NCBI GenBank assembly: GCA_033675265.1
Contig: JAUJYZ010001085.1
Span: 416,001 to 480,000, forward strand
Reading direction: 5' to 3'
DNA: 64,000 bases
Origin: Actinostola sp. cb2023
Lineage: Eukaryota; Cnidaria; Anthozoa; Actiniaria; Actinostolidae
The notes beneath the pieces were generated by a model. It searched no databases and was not told the DNA's origin. It worked only from the letters and a program-made list of their open reading frames with translations. Each line of letters opens with the position of its first letter. The stretch's first letter is position 1. Shown here piece by piece: positions 46,808 through 60,488 of the stretch. The position numbers and the translations under genes were made by a program.

Positions 46808-49800
46808 ATGTTGTATGTGTTTTCAGTCGATATTGGTGCCATGTACTCCTTCGAGATGGAGTTAGCAATGGAAAGGTAAACTGTTTATTAATAGTGAAAA
46901 CGTTTTCGAGAAAAATCCTACCTTGTGTTGTTATGTTAGAAACTCAACTCTAAAAAAAATGCTTTTCATTTTATTCTGTAAAGCTTGTAAATACCTATGT
47001 TTGCAGCAAAGGATGGCCTTCCTGTGACGGAGTTGTCTCTTTCATTGATCAATTTAAGGAGAAGTCTATAATCTTGATTTACAGAAATGTAAACAAAAAT
47101 CTTTGAAGTCCTTAAAGGCACTGTGACGTAGATACTCTATAGCTAGATGTTAGACAGAAACAATAGAAATAGCACAGTTCAAGGTTAATAATAATACTTA
47201 TGTTCTTTAAAAGGGTATTCCACAAAAATATCCACAGAAAAAGTGTATAAAGCATTCACATCATTTTCTCTGTTGCGAAGAGTAGAGAGGGCTTCTACTT
47301 CGTGCAACAACGAAAATTTGTTGTGCGTGCAGTGGTAATACGAGCAACATTTTCTCTTCAACTTGCAATGCAACAATGTTGCACGACAAGTTGCACAATT
47401 TTGTTGCACGTGTTACTGAACCTCAAAGTCCTCTAAAAAATGGGTCTTCAAAGCAGACTTGATTATCATCTGATTATTCAACGAGGGGGGCATTGGGGTT
47501 TGCGGTGTTACATTGTTGGGCAATTTTTGTTGCGGTGAAAAAAATAAACGTTGCTGTGATCGTAAATCCTGCAGGATGCGGTGTTTGTGTTTCTAAACCT
47601 ACGGTGTTCGGCGAAGCAATATATTACTTGTGAAGTTGCGGTGTCAACCCCTTTTTTTCGTTTTGGTCAGTTTTCGGTTTTTTTTCGTGATGCAGTGTTT
47701 TCGGATTTTTTTTGCGGTGTTCAGAACCCCCCAATGTCCCCCTCTTTAACATTAAGCCAGAAGTGCCTGCCGTGCATTTGCCCACCCTTGGTTGTTGATC
47801 AGACTTTCCAATAGTAAAAGCTGTGTTTCATTTTATTTTAGACGTACAGAAGTTGATGTGTCGATTATAGAGTCGTTTTCGTATGAGTGGGAAACCTACA
47901 GTACGTAGATACATTGTATTCAACCAATCACAGCATGCAAAATCATCCCTCAACCAATCAGAATGCTTGGATACCGCGCGATCATGGCAAAATACCATCA
48001 CGGGATGGCACGAACCATACCGTAACTACTTCCCACTCATACGAAAACGACTCTAATATTCAACATCTATAAAATCAATGTGGAAGTATGTCTTGTGGCT
48101 AAAGCTGAAATGAACTAGTGAGATGAGTAAATGGAAACTAATGAGTATACCAGTATGAGCTGTGTTGGTGTATAAACACTGAAAAAGAGTAAACAGTACT
48201 TAATTTTACCAACGTTTCGAGCCTTATCCCTTTGTCAGAGTAAGGAGAGATGAGTGTAGAAGTGTGTGTAATACCCCATTCACACCAAGGCTTAAACATG
48301 GTTAAACTCATCGGATACTCACCTTCGATATATACTTACCAGGGTGGAGGGAGGGAGCAGAAAAACTTCCTCACACAGCGAAGATCGGCAAAGATCTGAG
48401 ACGACGTGCTCACGTGCAATCCCTGTAAAGCTCGGGGGAGTCCCCCGCACACACACAACCGCTGACCAGACTTCTATAGCTAAACGGCTTCCAGTTACAC
48501 ACACAACTTCTGGCCAACGTAGCAGGCAAACGCCTCGAGTTTAACCTCGCCTAAATTACATTTAGCCACATTTAAACTCATCGGCGATGATGAGGTTGGG
48601 CTTAGGTGCCTAAATGCCACCACAGAGGACGCGCAAGTCCCTGGCGACAAGGAGGTAACCATGGTAACCATCCACGGTCCACCGCCAGAATGGTGCTTGG
48701 AAGAGAAGGGACCGTGGACAAGAGACCATGGTACCTCAGGACCAAAGCCCCCCAAGCACCTACCGCGCCTGCGATACAGGTGGTTTAACTAAACAGGTTT
48801 AGAAAATTATCTACAAACGCCATGAAACTTTTGGCACAAAACTGCTGGTAAACTGTCCTTTCTGTTGCACAGTATAAATTCCAGGTAGTTTGATTCTTGT
48901 GAAATTAAATGCTCTTAAATTATAGAAGCGAGAATAAACTCAGTTTAACTAACAAGGTTAGGTGTGAACAGTGTATAAGAGTCATGTCCCCACAGTGCTG
49001 CTAAATACATTGACTCCTGAAAAAGTAATGTATTTTTTACATTTGTATATTGATTTAATCTCCTTAGTTTTCCTCCTCCTAATTCTCTTTGCTACCAAAA
49101 TCTCCATCGGTAGGTTCAAAGGTTCATTAACTTTTTTAAATGAATTGTAAATAATAATTGTAATAATGATAAGATGGAGGATGCAAGAGAAAAACCCTAG
49201 GAGTCAGTAGGAAGCTGTCATTCTGCACAATACTCCAGTTTCGAGTTGTTTAGACACTGCTGTACTTCTTGACAAAAGACGCATTTGCTCAGCCTTAGCC
49301 TCAATCCAGAGAATAAACCTGTGGAATTAAAAAATGATTATATTGTCCTATGTCAACATTTTTCACATTCTCGTTGGTATTTGTGAATAATTTACACTGA
49401 ATTGAGGCTAAGGCTTCAAGCAAATGCGTCTTTTGTCAAGGTGCGTAAACAACTCGAAACTGGAGTATTCCTAAATCTCTGTCAAGATATAAGTACCGTT
49501 AGCTGTATGTTCTGGCTGTGAAATTTGCCTTTGTGCGGCAACAAGATGCCTTTGTGTGGCAACAAGAATGCCATCCCTAGCTGCCTGTTCAAAATGGTTT
49601 TGACTGGCTGTTTAAACATCACAAGGCTGATGTAGTGTATAATTTATGCAATATTTATTGGATATAAAGGTTAATCCATATCTATGTTTTTGTAGTGTCC
49701 AGACACTAATGTCTGCCATTGCAAGTGCCACTGGAATCCCAGTAGATAAGCAGGTTCTGTTGATCACTGGAGGTGAAGCACTGGACCCTAATGACAGAGT

Positions 49801-52800
49801 GTGTAACTATAGCAACGCTGGGACTGTAAGTACTTTGAAGGTCAATCACGTAATACACTTGATATGATACACAAACTATTTTTAATAGAATTTAAACTCA
49901 TAGCACACGAACACACAAAGTTTAGCTAACAAGCACATGTGGACCCTGCTAGGGCAAGGGGCCACCCCGAAGATAGCTGTAAGTTTAGATGGGCGACTGC
50001 TGGTCAGCAGCGTATCAAGTTTAACTTTGCCTAAATCCACTATTAAGAATTGGTTCATGCTTAGCGTGCGTCTATCGAGTTATGGATGCATGGGGAAGTT
50101 TGGAGAGCATGAGAGAAGAGTAAGAGTTGCGCCTCGAGCAACTCTTACGCTTCTCTCGTGCTCTCCAACTTCCCGCATGCATCCATAACTCAATAGATGC
50201 ACAGCTAAAAGCATGAACCAATTCTTTTATGACATAGTGACAATAAGGCATGACGAGAAACAATGACTCTACTGTAGCCACTTATTATACAGTTAAATTA
50301 TAATAATGAGATTGGACAAAGAACAATAACTGAACAAACCGGTGTTGATATTTGATTGATTACAGGATACTAGTCCTATCTACTTGTTTAGTAAGAGTAC
50401 CATAGAGTCATCTGTACCACCATGCCCTAGTCTTACCTGTAGATATTTGATTGATTACAGGATACTAGTCCTATCTACTTGTTTAGTAAGAGTACCATAG
50501 AGTCATCTGTACCACCATGCCCTAGTCTTACCTTTAGATATTTGATTGATTACAGGATACTAGTCCTATCTACTTGTTTAGTAAGAGTACCATAGAGTCA
50601 TCTGTACCACCATGCCCTAGTCTTACCTGTAGATATTTGATTGATTACAGGATACTAGTCCTATCTACTTGTTTAGTAAGAGTACCATAGAGTCATCTGT
50701 ACCACCATGCCCTAGTCTTACCTTTAGATATTTGATTGATTACAGGATACTAGTCCTATCTACTTGTTTAGTAAGAGTACCATAGAGTCATCTGTACCAC
50801 CATGCCCTAGTCTTACCTTTAGATATTTGATTGATTACAGGATACTAGTCCTATCTACTTGTTTAGTAAGAGTACCATAGAGTCATCTGTACCACCATGC
50901 CCTAGTCTTACCTTTAGATATTTGATTGATTACAGATATACTAGTCCTATCTACTTGTTTAGTAAGAGTACCATAGAGTCATCTGTACCACCATGTCCTA
51001 CCTAGTCTTACCTTTAGATATTTGATTGATTACAGGATACTAGTCCTATCTACTTGTTTAGTAAGAGTACCATAGAGTCATCTGTACCACCATGCCCTAG
51101 TCTTACCTTTAGATATTTGATTGATTACAGGATACTAGTCCTATCTACTTGTTTAGTAAGAGTACCATAGAGTCATCTGTACCACCATGCCCTAGTCTTA
51201 CCTAGTAGATATTTGATTGATTACAGGATACTAGTACCACCATGCCCTCCTATCTACTTGTTTAGTAAGAGTACCATAGAGTCATCTGTACCACCATGCC
51301 CTAGTCTTACCTTTAGATATTTGATTGATTACAGGATACTAGTCCTATCTACTTGTTTAGTAAGAGTACCATAGAGTCATCTGTACCACCATGCCCTAGT
51401 CTTACCTTTAGATATTTGATTGATTACAGGATACTAGTCCTATCTACTTGTTTAGTAAGAGTACCATAGAGTCATCTGTACCACCATGCCCTAGTCTTAC
51501 CTTTAGATATTTGATTGATTACAGGATACTAGTCCTATCTACTTGTTTAGTAAGAGTACCATAGAGTCATCTGTACCACCATGCCCTAGTCTTACCTTTA
51601 GATATTTGATTGATTACAGGATACTAGTCCTATCTACTTGTTTAGTAAGAGTACCATAGAGTCATCTGTACCACCATGCCCTAGTCTTACCTGTAGATAT
51701 TTGATTGATTACAGGATACTAGTCCTATCTACTTGTTTAGTAAGAGTACCATAGAGTCATCTGTACCACCATGCCCTAGTCTTACCTTAGATATTTGATT
51801 GATTACAGGATACTAGTCCTATCTACTTGTTTAGTAAGAGTACCATAGAGTCATCTGTACCACCATGCCCTAGTCTTACCTGTAGATATTTGATTGATTA
51901 CAGGATACTAGTCCTATCTACTTGTTTAGTAAGAGTACCATAGAGTTCATCTGTACCACCATGCCCTAGTCTTACCTTTAGATATTTGATTGATTACAGG
52001 ATACTAGTCCTATCTACTTGTTTAGTAAGAGTACCATAGAGTCATCTGTACCACCATGCCCTAGTCTTACCTTTGGATCAGGTAAATGCTAGTCTCCTTT
52101 GCAGCCGTTCCTGTGTCAGTATGAAATCCCTCCCCATGGAGTGAGATGGATTTCAGACTGACACTAAGAATGGCTGCAAAGGAGACTAGATAAATGCATG
52201 TTAGATGATGATGATGATTACTATTATTATTATTATTATTATTATTAAGTTAGTTTATACTGACTATGTCATTGATTATGATATAAAACCCAACTAATTG
52301 CCAGATGTTTTCTATATTCCTATAGAGTTCCTTATGATATAAAAACCCAACTAATTGCCAGATGTTTTCTATATTCCTATAGAGACTAGCCTTTTGATAT
52401 AAAACCCAACTAATTGCCAGATGTTTTCTATATTCCTATAGAGACTAGCCTTTTGATATAAAACCCAACTAATTGGCAGATGTTTTCTATATTCCTATAG
52501 AGACTAGCCTTTTGATATATAAAACCCAACTAATTATGTGTTCTATATTCCCATAGAGACTAGCCTTATGATATAAAACCTAACTAATTGCCAGATGTTT
52601 TCTATATTCCTATAGAGACTAGCCTTTTGATATAAAACCCAACTAATTGCCAGATGTTTTCTATATTCCTATAGAGACTAGCCTTATGATATAAAACCTA
52701 ACTAATTGCCATGATGTTTTCTATATTCTTATAGAGACTAGCCTTTTGATATAAAACCCAACTAATTGCCAGATGTTTTCTATATTCCTATAGAGACTAG

Positions 52801-55800
52801 CCTTTTGATATAAAACCCAACTAATTGCCAGATGTTTTCTATATTCCTATAGAGACTAGCCCTTATGATATAAAAAACCTAACTAATTGCCAGATGTTTT
52901 CTATATTCCTATAGAGACTAGCCTTTTGATATAAAACCCAACTAATTGCCAGATGTTTTCTATATTCCTATAGAGACTAGCCTTTTGATATAAAACCCAA
53001 CTAATTGCCAGATGTTTATAAAATTCCTATAGAACTAATTGATATAAAACCCAACTAATTGCCAGATGTTCTATATTCCTATAGAGACTAGCCTTTTGAT
53101 ATAAAACCCAACTAATTGCCAGATGTTTTCTATATTCCTATAGAGACTAGCCTTATGATATAAAACCTAACTAATTGCCAGATGTTTTCTATATTCCTAT
53201 AGAGACTAGCCTTTTGATATAAAACCCAACTAATTGCCAGATGTTTTCTATATTCCTATAGAGACTAGCCTTTTGATATAAAACCCAACTAATTGCCAGA
53301 TGTTTTCTATATTCCTATAGAGACTAGCCTTATGATATAAAACCTAACTAATTGCCAGATGTGCCTTTCTATATTCCCATAGAGACTAGCCTTATGATAT
53401 AAAACCCAACTAATTGCCAGATGTTTTCTATATTCCTATAGAGACTAGCCTTATGATATAAAACCCAACTAATTGCCAGATGTTTTCTATATACTATAGA
53501 GACTAGCCTTATGATATAAAACCCAACTAATTGCCAGATGTTTTCTATATTCCTATAGAGACTAGCCTTATGATATAAAACCCAACTAATTGCCAGATGT
53601 GTTCTATATTCCCATAGAGACTAGCCTTTTGATATAAAACCCAACTAATTGCCAGATGTTTTCTATATTCCTATAGAGACTAGCCTTATGATATAAAACC
53701 CAACTAATTGCCAGATGTTTTCTATATTCCTATAGAGACTAGCCTTATGATATATAAAGACTAGCCTTATCTATATTCCTATAGAGACTAGCCTTTTGAT
53801 ATAAAACCCAACTAATTGCCAGATGTGTTCTATATTCCCATAGAGACTAGCCTTATGATATAAAACCCAACTAATTGCCAGATGTTTTCTATATTCCTAT
53901 AGAGACTAGCCTTTTGATATAAAACCCAACTAATTGCCAGATGTTTTCTATATTCCTATAGAGACTAGCCTTATGATATAAAACCCAACTAATTGCCAGA
54001 TGTTTTCTATATTATTTCCTATAGAGACTAGCCTCAAGGAACAAGTTGAAGTGTCGTTTAAACTGCCACCAACATACGACACACTGGTATCAAGAGCTCA
54101 GTTAGCGTCAGAGTTCAATCACTATGCTGTAGAGATAGCAAATAACTGTGAACGTATTGTTACTGAGCAGTCCTTTCAACAGCTAGGCTGGGCTGCTGTC
54201 GTGGCTAACCTGGATAACATTTCAAAGTAAGGATACATATATAATAATATACTATTTAGCAATAATTAGACTATGAGTTCGAGTTTTCTGTGAGTCAATA
54301 GTCAACGAGGTGCATAGCGTCAAGTTGACTATTGGACTCATAGAAAACGAGAACGACAACACCTAATAATAATTGTTTTAGTAGAAACCAACTAGCATAC
54401 TACCTTCGATCTTATACCAATATTTATTGATATTTCGCTTTGTTTTTGTTCAAAACGCCGGCTTTTTTGCTACTCACTATCTATCATGCAATAGATAGTG
54501 AGTGCATTAGACAATCAGATTGCAGGATTCGTGATAGTATGCTAGTTGGTTTCTACTAACAATAGTCAGTGAGTGCATTAGACAATCAGATTGCAGGATT
54601 CGTGATATTATACTAGTTGGTTTCTACTAATTATAGATAGTGAGTGCATTAGACAATCAGATTGCAGGATTCGTGATATTATACTAGTTGGTTTCTACTA
54701 ATTATAGATAGTGAGTGCATTAGACAATCAGATTGCAGGATTCGTGATATTATACTAGTTGGTTTCTACTAATTATGTATAATAGTATACTTCCACTTGA
54801 ACACCACGCAACTGTCTTACGGTATGGGACTGCACATGTTAAGACTGTCAGACATGTTTTGCACATGTTTTATGGATTAGCTTACCGTAAATCTTCTATT
54901 ACAGTATGGACACTCGAACCGTGAACACTTAGTTTTTTTCTAACACAAATATATAAATTATCGATTGAGCAAATTGATCAGAAAAATGATTTATTTTGAT
55001 CACTAAGTGTATGTGAGGCAATAGAAAGTTCGAAAAAAAAAAGTTCGAAAAAAACTTGAAGTGTTCACGGTTCGAGTGTCCACACTGTAAGTGTCCAGGG
55101 CGCTTATTAAATTTTGGAGGTCTTAGGGGGGGCGCTTATTAGAAGAGGGGTGCTTAATAGAGAGGGGTGCATATTTAATTTCCTAAACCAAACACTCAGA
55201 TTCTCGTACCCTATTTTGTAAACTTTATTATCAACTTACATGTAGTACAGAGAAACGAAGCCAATATGAAATGTAGCACACTGGTATGTCAGATAATCAC
55301 TGAAATTAAGGTATGACTCAAACAAAAGTTAATGTACCATACGTACATCGTAAAGACAAGAAAGCAGTATTTCAGAAACAATATTTCAGATCTCAATGTC
55401 AACTTCCTCGCTTATTAGAGGTGGGTGCTTATTAGAGGGGGGCGCTTATTAGAGAGGGGCTCCAAAGGGGGGAGCTTAATAGAGGGGAGGCGCTTATTTG
55501 AGGGGGGCGCTTAATAGAAGATCTATGGTAGTTATATGCTAAAGTTCTATCATGGGATTGGCTACATGTGTAGGTGTGCAAGACGAGTCACAATGACTAC
55601 GACTCTTGGACTGTGATTGAACATTTGGTTGTACAATCTGGTTTGTACAAATGTAGAAGATTGCATACCTACAATATTATTAAGTTTCTTATGATAGTCC
55701 AGTCACATAGTAGATAATGTAATAAGATAGATACTTGTTATGAACTGTGATCTACATAATTATGTACAAATGCTTGACAGGGAATTCAATGAAAGAACCA

Positions 55801-58122
55801 CTACTGTAGAGTTGAGTTACAAGGAGTTTTTGGAATCAAGATCACAATATCTAGATCTACTGAAAGGGTATGATAATGATGTCATCATCACTATCTTTAA
55901 TATTATTATTATAATACCATTACCATAAATATATAATATAATATATCATCAGCATCACTATCGTCATCTTCAGTATTATTGTCATCATTATCATCACCAC
56001 CATCATCATTACCAACACAGCATTACATGTAGCTCATTGACCATCATTATCAACATTATTATCATTGTCATCATCATCATTGTCATTACTTCATCATCTC
56101 CAGTATCATTATCATCACCATCATAATTATAATAATAATTATTATTATTATTATCATCATCACCATTATCATTACCAACACAGTATGTCATCAGTTCATT
56201 GACCATCATTATCAGCATCATTATCATCGTCGTCATCATCATTGTCATTACTTCATCATCTCCAGTATCATTATCATCACCATCATCATTATAATAATAA
56301 TAATAATTATCATCATCACCGTTATCATTACCAACACAGTATGTCATCAGTTCATTGACCATCATTATCAACATCATTATCATCGTCATCGTAGTCATCA
56401 CTCCATCTCCTACAGTATCATTGTCATCATCATCATCATATTCATTAGTGGATATCATCATCAATAGCTTTTCCTAATATTTGAATCTTTCTTCTAGCTA
56501 TGATGAAATTCTTCATGTCCTTGCCAAGATCCCAGTGTTACCCAGCTTATTGCCAAATAAACAGGCTAACAGACCTGAGTTTGGGGATGAAATAAGTCTT
56601 CTTGATTGGATTAGTGCTCAGGATAATAAGAACAGCCTACACGACATGGTGATGCAATGTAATACTGCTGTAGAACAGTTTGATAGCAGTGTACTGGAAG
56701 GTGTCATGACAGACGTCATGCAGGTGGGTTATAAATGTTGTAGTATTGCATGGTTGCCATGGTGATGCAATGTAATACTGCTGTAGAACAGTTTGATAGC
56801 AGTGTACTGGAACGTGTCATGACAGACGTCATGCAGGTGGGTTATAAATGTTGTAGTATTGCATGGTTGCCATGGTGATGCAATGTAATACTGCTGTAGA
56901 ACAGTTTGATAGCAGTGTACTGGAAGGTGTCATGACAGACGTCATGCAGGTGGGTTATAAATGTTGTAGTATTGCATGGTTGACATGGTGATGCAATGTA
57001 ATACTGCTGTAGAACAGTTTGATAGCAGTGTACTGGAAGGTGTCATGACAGACGGTCATGCAGGTGGGTTATAAATGTTGTAGTATTGCATGGTTGCCAT
57101 GGTGATGCAATGTAATACTGCTGTAGAACAGTTTGATAGCAGTGTACTGGAAGGTGTCATGACAGATGTCATGCAGGTGGGTTATAAATGTTGTAGTATT
57201 GCATGGTTGCCATGGTGATGCAATGTAATACTGGTGTAGAACAGTTTGATAGCAGTGTACTGGAAGGTGTCATGACAGACGTCGGTTATAAATGTTGTAG
57301 TAGTACGTGGTTCCCATGGTGATGGCAAATTAGGGAATTATATTCCTTCAGACGAGTGGGAACTCTGTAGGGCGAATTGCAGCAAATCAATACCCTCTCT
57401 CCCCTCTAGTCAGCTAATGGGCAGCTAGAAGAAGAGATTGGTGGTCATGAGAATGTGCGATGGTTACAATACAGTATGGATAATAATATGTCATCTATAC
57501 TTGTATAGGTTCAAGAAGCTCTAAATAACTCCAGTATGAAAGAAATCAAAGGTCTAGATGAGAGATTAATGCGTCTTCAGGAACTGCTTCTGAGAGTCCA
57601 GGAATTGGTTCAGTCACAGGGAGAAATGGCGCAGGTTAGTTAGTATTACATGTATTGGTGTTCTTGTACAAAGTTCCCGGTATGTGTGGCCTAACCTACT
57701 GACTTGAAGAGAGAAGGCTCAAAGTGCATTTGATTATACACCTATTTCAAAAAAGGTTGTCGGGGACATCAGCCCATAGGCAATAGGTTATACGTCGTTC
57801 CAAGACCGAACTGCATTATGGTAACAGCTTGAATGACATGTATGCCAGAAATATTTCATAAAACTCAATTTAAAAATTTGTCTTGGCCTGTTTAAATTGA
57901 AATAGGTACGATATCATACAGCCTTTCATACCTCTTTAGCTATCCAAGCTGCTACCATAATGCAGTTCGGTCTTGCAACGACGTATAACCTATTGCTTAT
58001 GGACTGATGTCCGCGACAACCTTTTTTGAAATAGGTGTATATTCATATAGATATTTGTGCTATATAAGTGTCAAACTTTATTATTATTATTATTAATTAT
58101 TATTATTATTATTAATTATTAC

Positions 58123-58196
<74 letters not shown>

Positions 58197-58472
58197 TATT
58201 ATTATTATTATTATTATTTATTATTATTTATTCTCTTTTTTTTTCTAGTAGTTTTTTTTACAGTTTTACGATGACCTCTTATTACATCTTCTTTTTTATT
58301 CTTATACCAAGACATTTACCAATATATTTAGATTTATTTAGTAGCTACTTTATTATATTGTAATATATGATTGATTTTATTATTTTATTTAAAAAAATTA
58401 TTATTATTATTATTTATTATTATTATTATTATTTATCATTATTATTATTATTATTTATTATTATTATTTTTA

Positions 58473-58530
<58 letters not shown>

Positions 58531-60447
58531 GTACAATTTCCATTTCTCTCATATGTTTGTTTATTTAATAATAGTAAGTTGTTATATAGCTCATTTCACA
58601 AAGTCTCATGAGTTTGTATAACTTTTCCAGGGCTTCATTCAAAACCAAACCAGAGCACAGAACATTGGAGATGCATCAGTGTTACCAGACTTGTGCGCTA
58701 GTCATCAGAAACAGCTTATGATGTTGATGAAGAATCATTCTCAACTCAGGTATTAAGGGTGTGTTCGATTGACCTTATTCCAGAATAGGAATACACGGAA
58801 TAACATCCCTAAATCGCTGTCGCGCAGCTACTGTCCACTGTAAAATGAAACGATTCCTTGTTGTATCATAATAAAGTTACAAGGAACAGTTTGGAATTTC
58901 AAATGTGCTGAAATAAAAGCATCGAAGTGTTTATTCCGTGTATTCCTATTCTGGAATAGGGTCAATCGAACGCACCCTAAGATAGTACTTCACAAAGTTC
59001 CTTAATGTACTGACAGCGGGGCTCAAACATGGAACAACCTACCATCACAGACCAGAAACCTTGACTCTATTGGCCAATTTAAAAGGGAAATAAACTAGAC
59101 ACTCTGAACATCAGATTCCCACACGGCAATCATGTAAATCAGTGTGCAGTTCATGTAGAATAGTATGCATATATTTTTATTTTGTTTGTATATCAACTTA
59201 TGTTGTTATGTTACTGATGATTTTACCGTGTTTAAATAAACTATATGTACATACTATATGTACATACACATGTGCATACAGCAATATGCAGAAATTCTGA
59301 TCCTTTTGACTAAAATACACATATATCAACAACCTACTTTAAATTATGGGATGGCTACGCTGATATTTTTTTCATAAAGCCTCACTGGAAGACAACTAGA
59401 AAAAAATATCAGCGTAGCCATCCCATAATTTTAAAGTAGGTTTTTGATATATATATGTATTTTAGTCAAAAGGATCAGAATTTCTACATATTGCTGTATG
59501 TTTCATGGATGAACTTAATGAGAGTTTGCACATGACTATGATTGTTGGAATTGTATTAAACTCATTTTGATGGTTATTTTCTATTAAAGGGATTACCTTC
59601 GCCGTTGTGCTAAGGCTAAAGAGGAATTGTCTATCAACCTACATACAAGACTAAGGTACCTTTATTTGTATATAAACCATTTGATTTATTTTTATTTTTA
59701 TATTTTTATTTATAATAATGAGTATATATTACATTGATAATTTAGTTTAGGGGGGGTAGTTTTCGTAAGTTAGTAAGGTTTGGACATCTTTTATCATTTG
59801 TATATAATTATTTCTAGTGTTGTGTAATGCGCATTTGATCATATTCAAATGTTAAAATGCGCAATATAAGCAATAAACATTAATTTGATTGCATATGTGT
59901 AACTTTGCTACCGTATTATGCCTACAGGTGGATAATGTATATAGAGAGGAAAGTATGTGACGCTGACAGCACCTTGATCATATATCACGAGAACATTCGC
60001 AGAGTAAAAAGAAGGTAGGATAACCTTTTATTATTGCGTACATATAAGAGGGGGACATGGGGGCTCGTGGTATTGTGGTATCCGTCGATTTTTTGTGCGA
60101 TATTATGGTATCAGCTACCCCCCAACTTCCCCCTCATGTATGTAAAGTCAAAACTCTCCGCTGTTGTGAGGAGGTTTCAATACTACCATTTATAAGCAAG
60201 CGTGGAGCGTGGACATTTTTTCGCTGTTTGTTTCCGTTTTGAAATGATTGATTGTCTTGCCACTTAGATGTTGTTTTGGGCATGCAGTCTAGAGTTTCAA
60301 AACGTAAACAAACAGAAAAAAATATCCATGCTCCACGCTTGCTTGCAAATGGTAGTAATAATAAATGTACGTAGATCTTTCTATATGCTCACCAGGGGTG
60401 TAACGAGGACCCAGGAATTGGGGGGGGGGAGATGGGGGGGGGGGGAT

Positions 60448-60488
<41 letters not shown>

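Noticed and set aside
54000..54230. A start codon at 54000 giving a separate 76-residue protein
   Set aside because: The ATG is in the last acceptor repeat. The coding part is RB1CC1 exon 4, in phase with exon 3.
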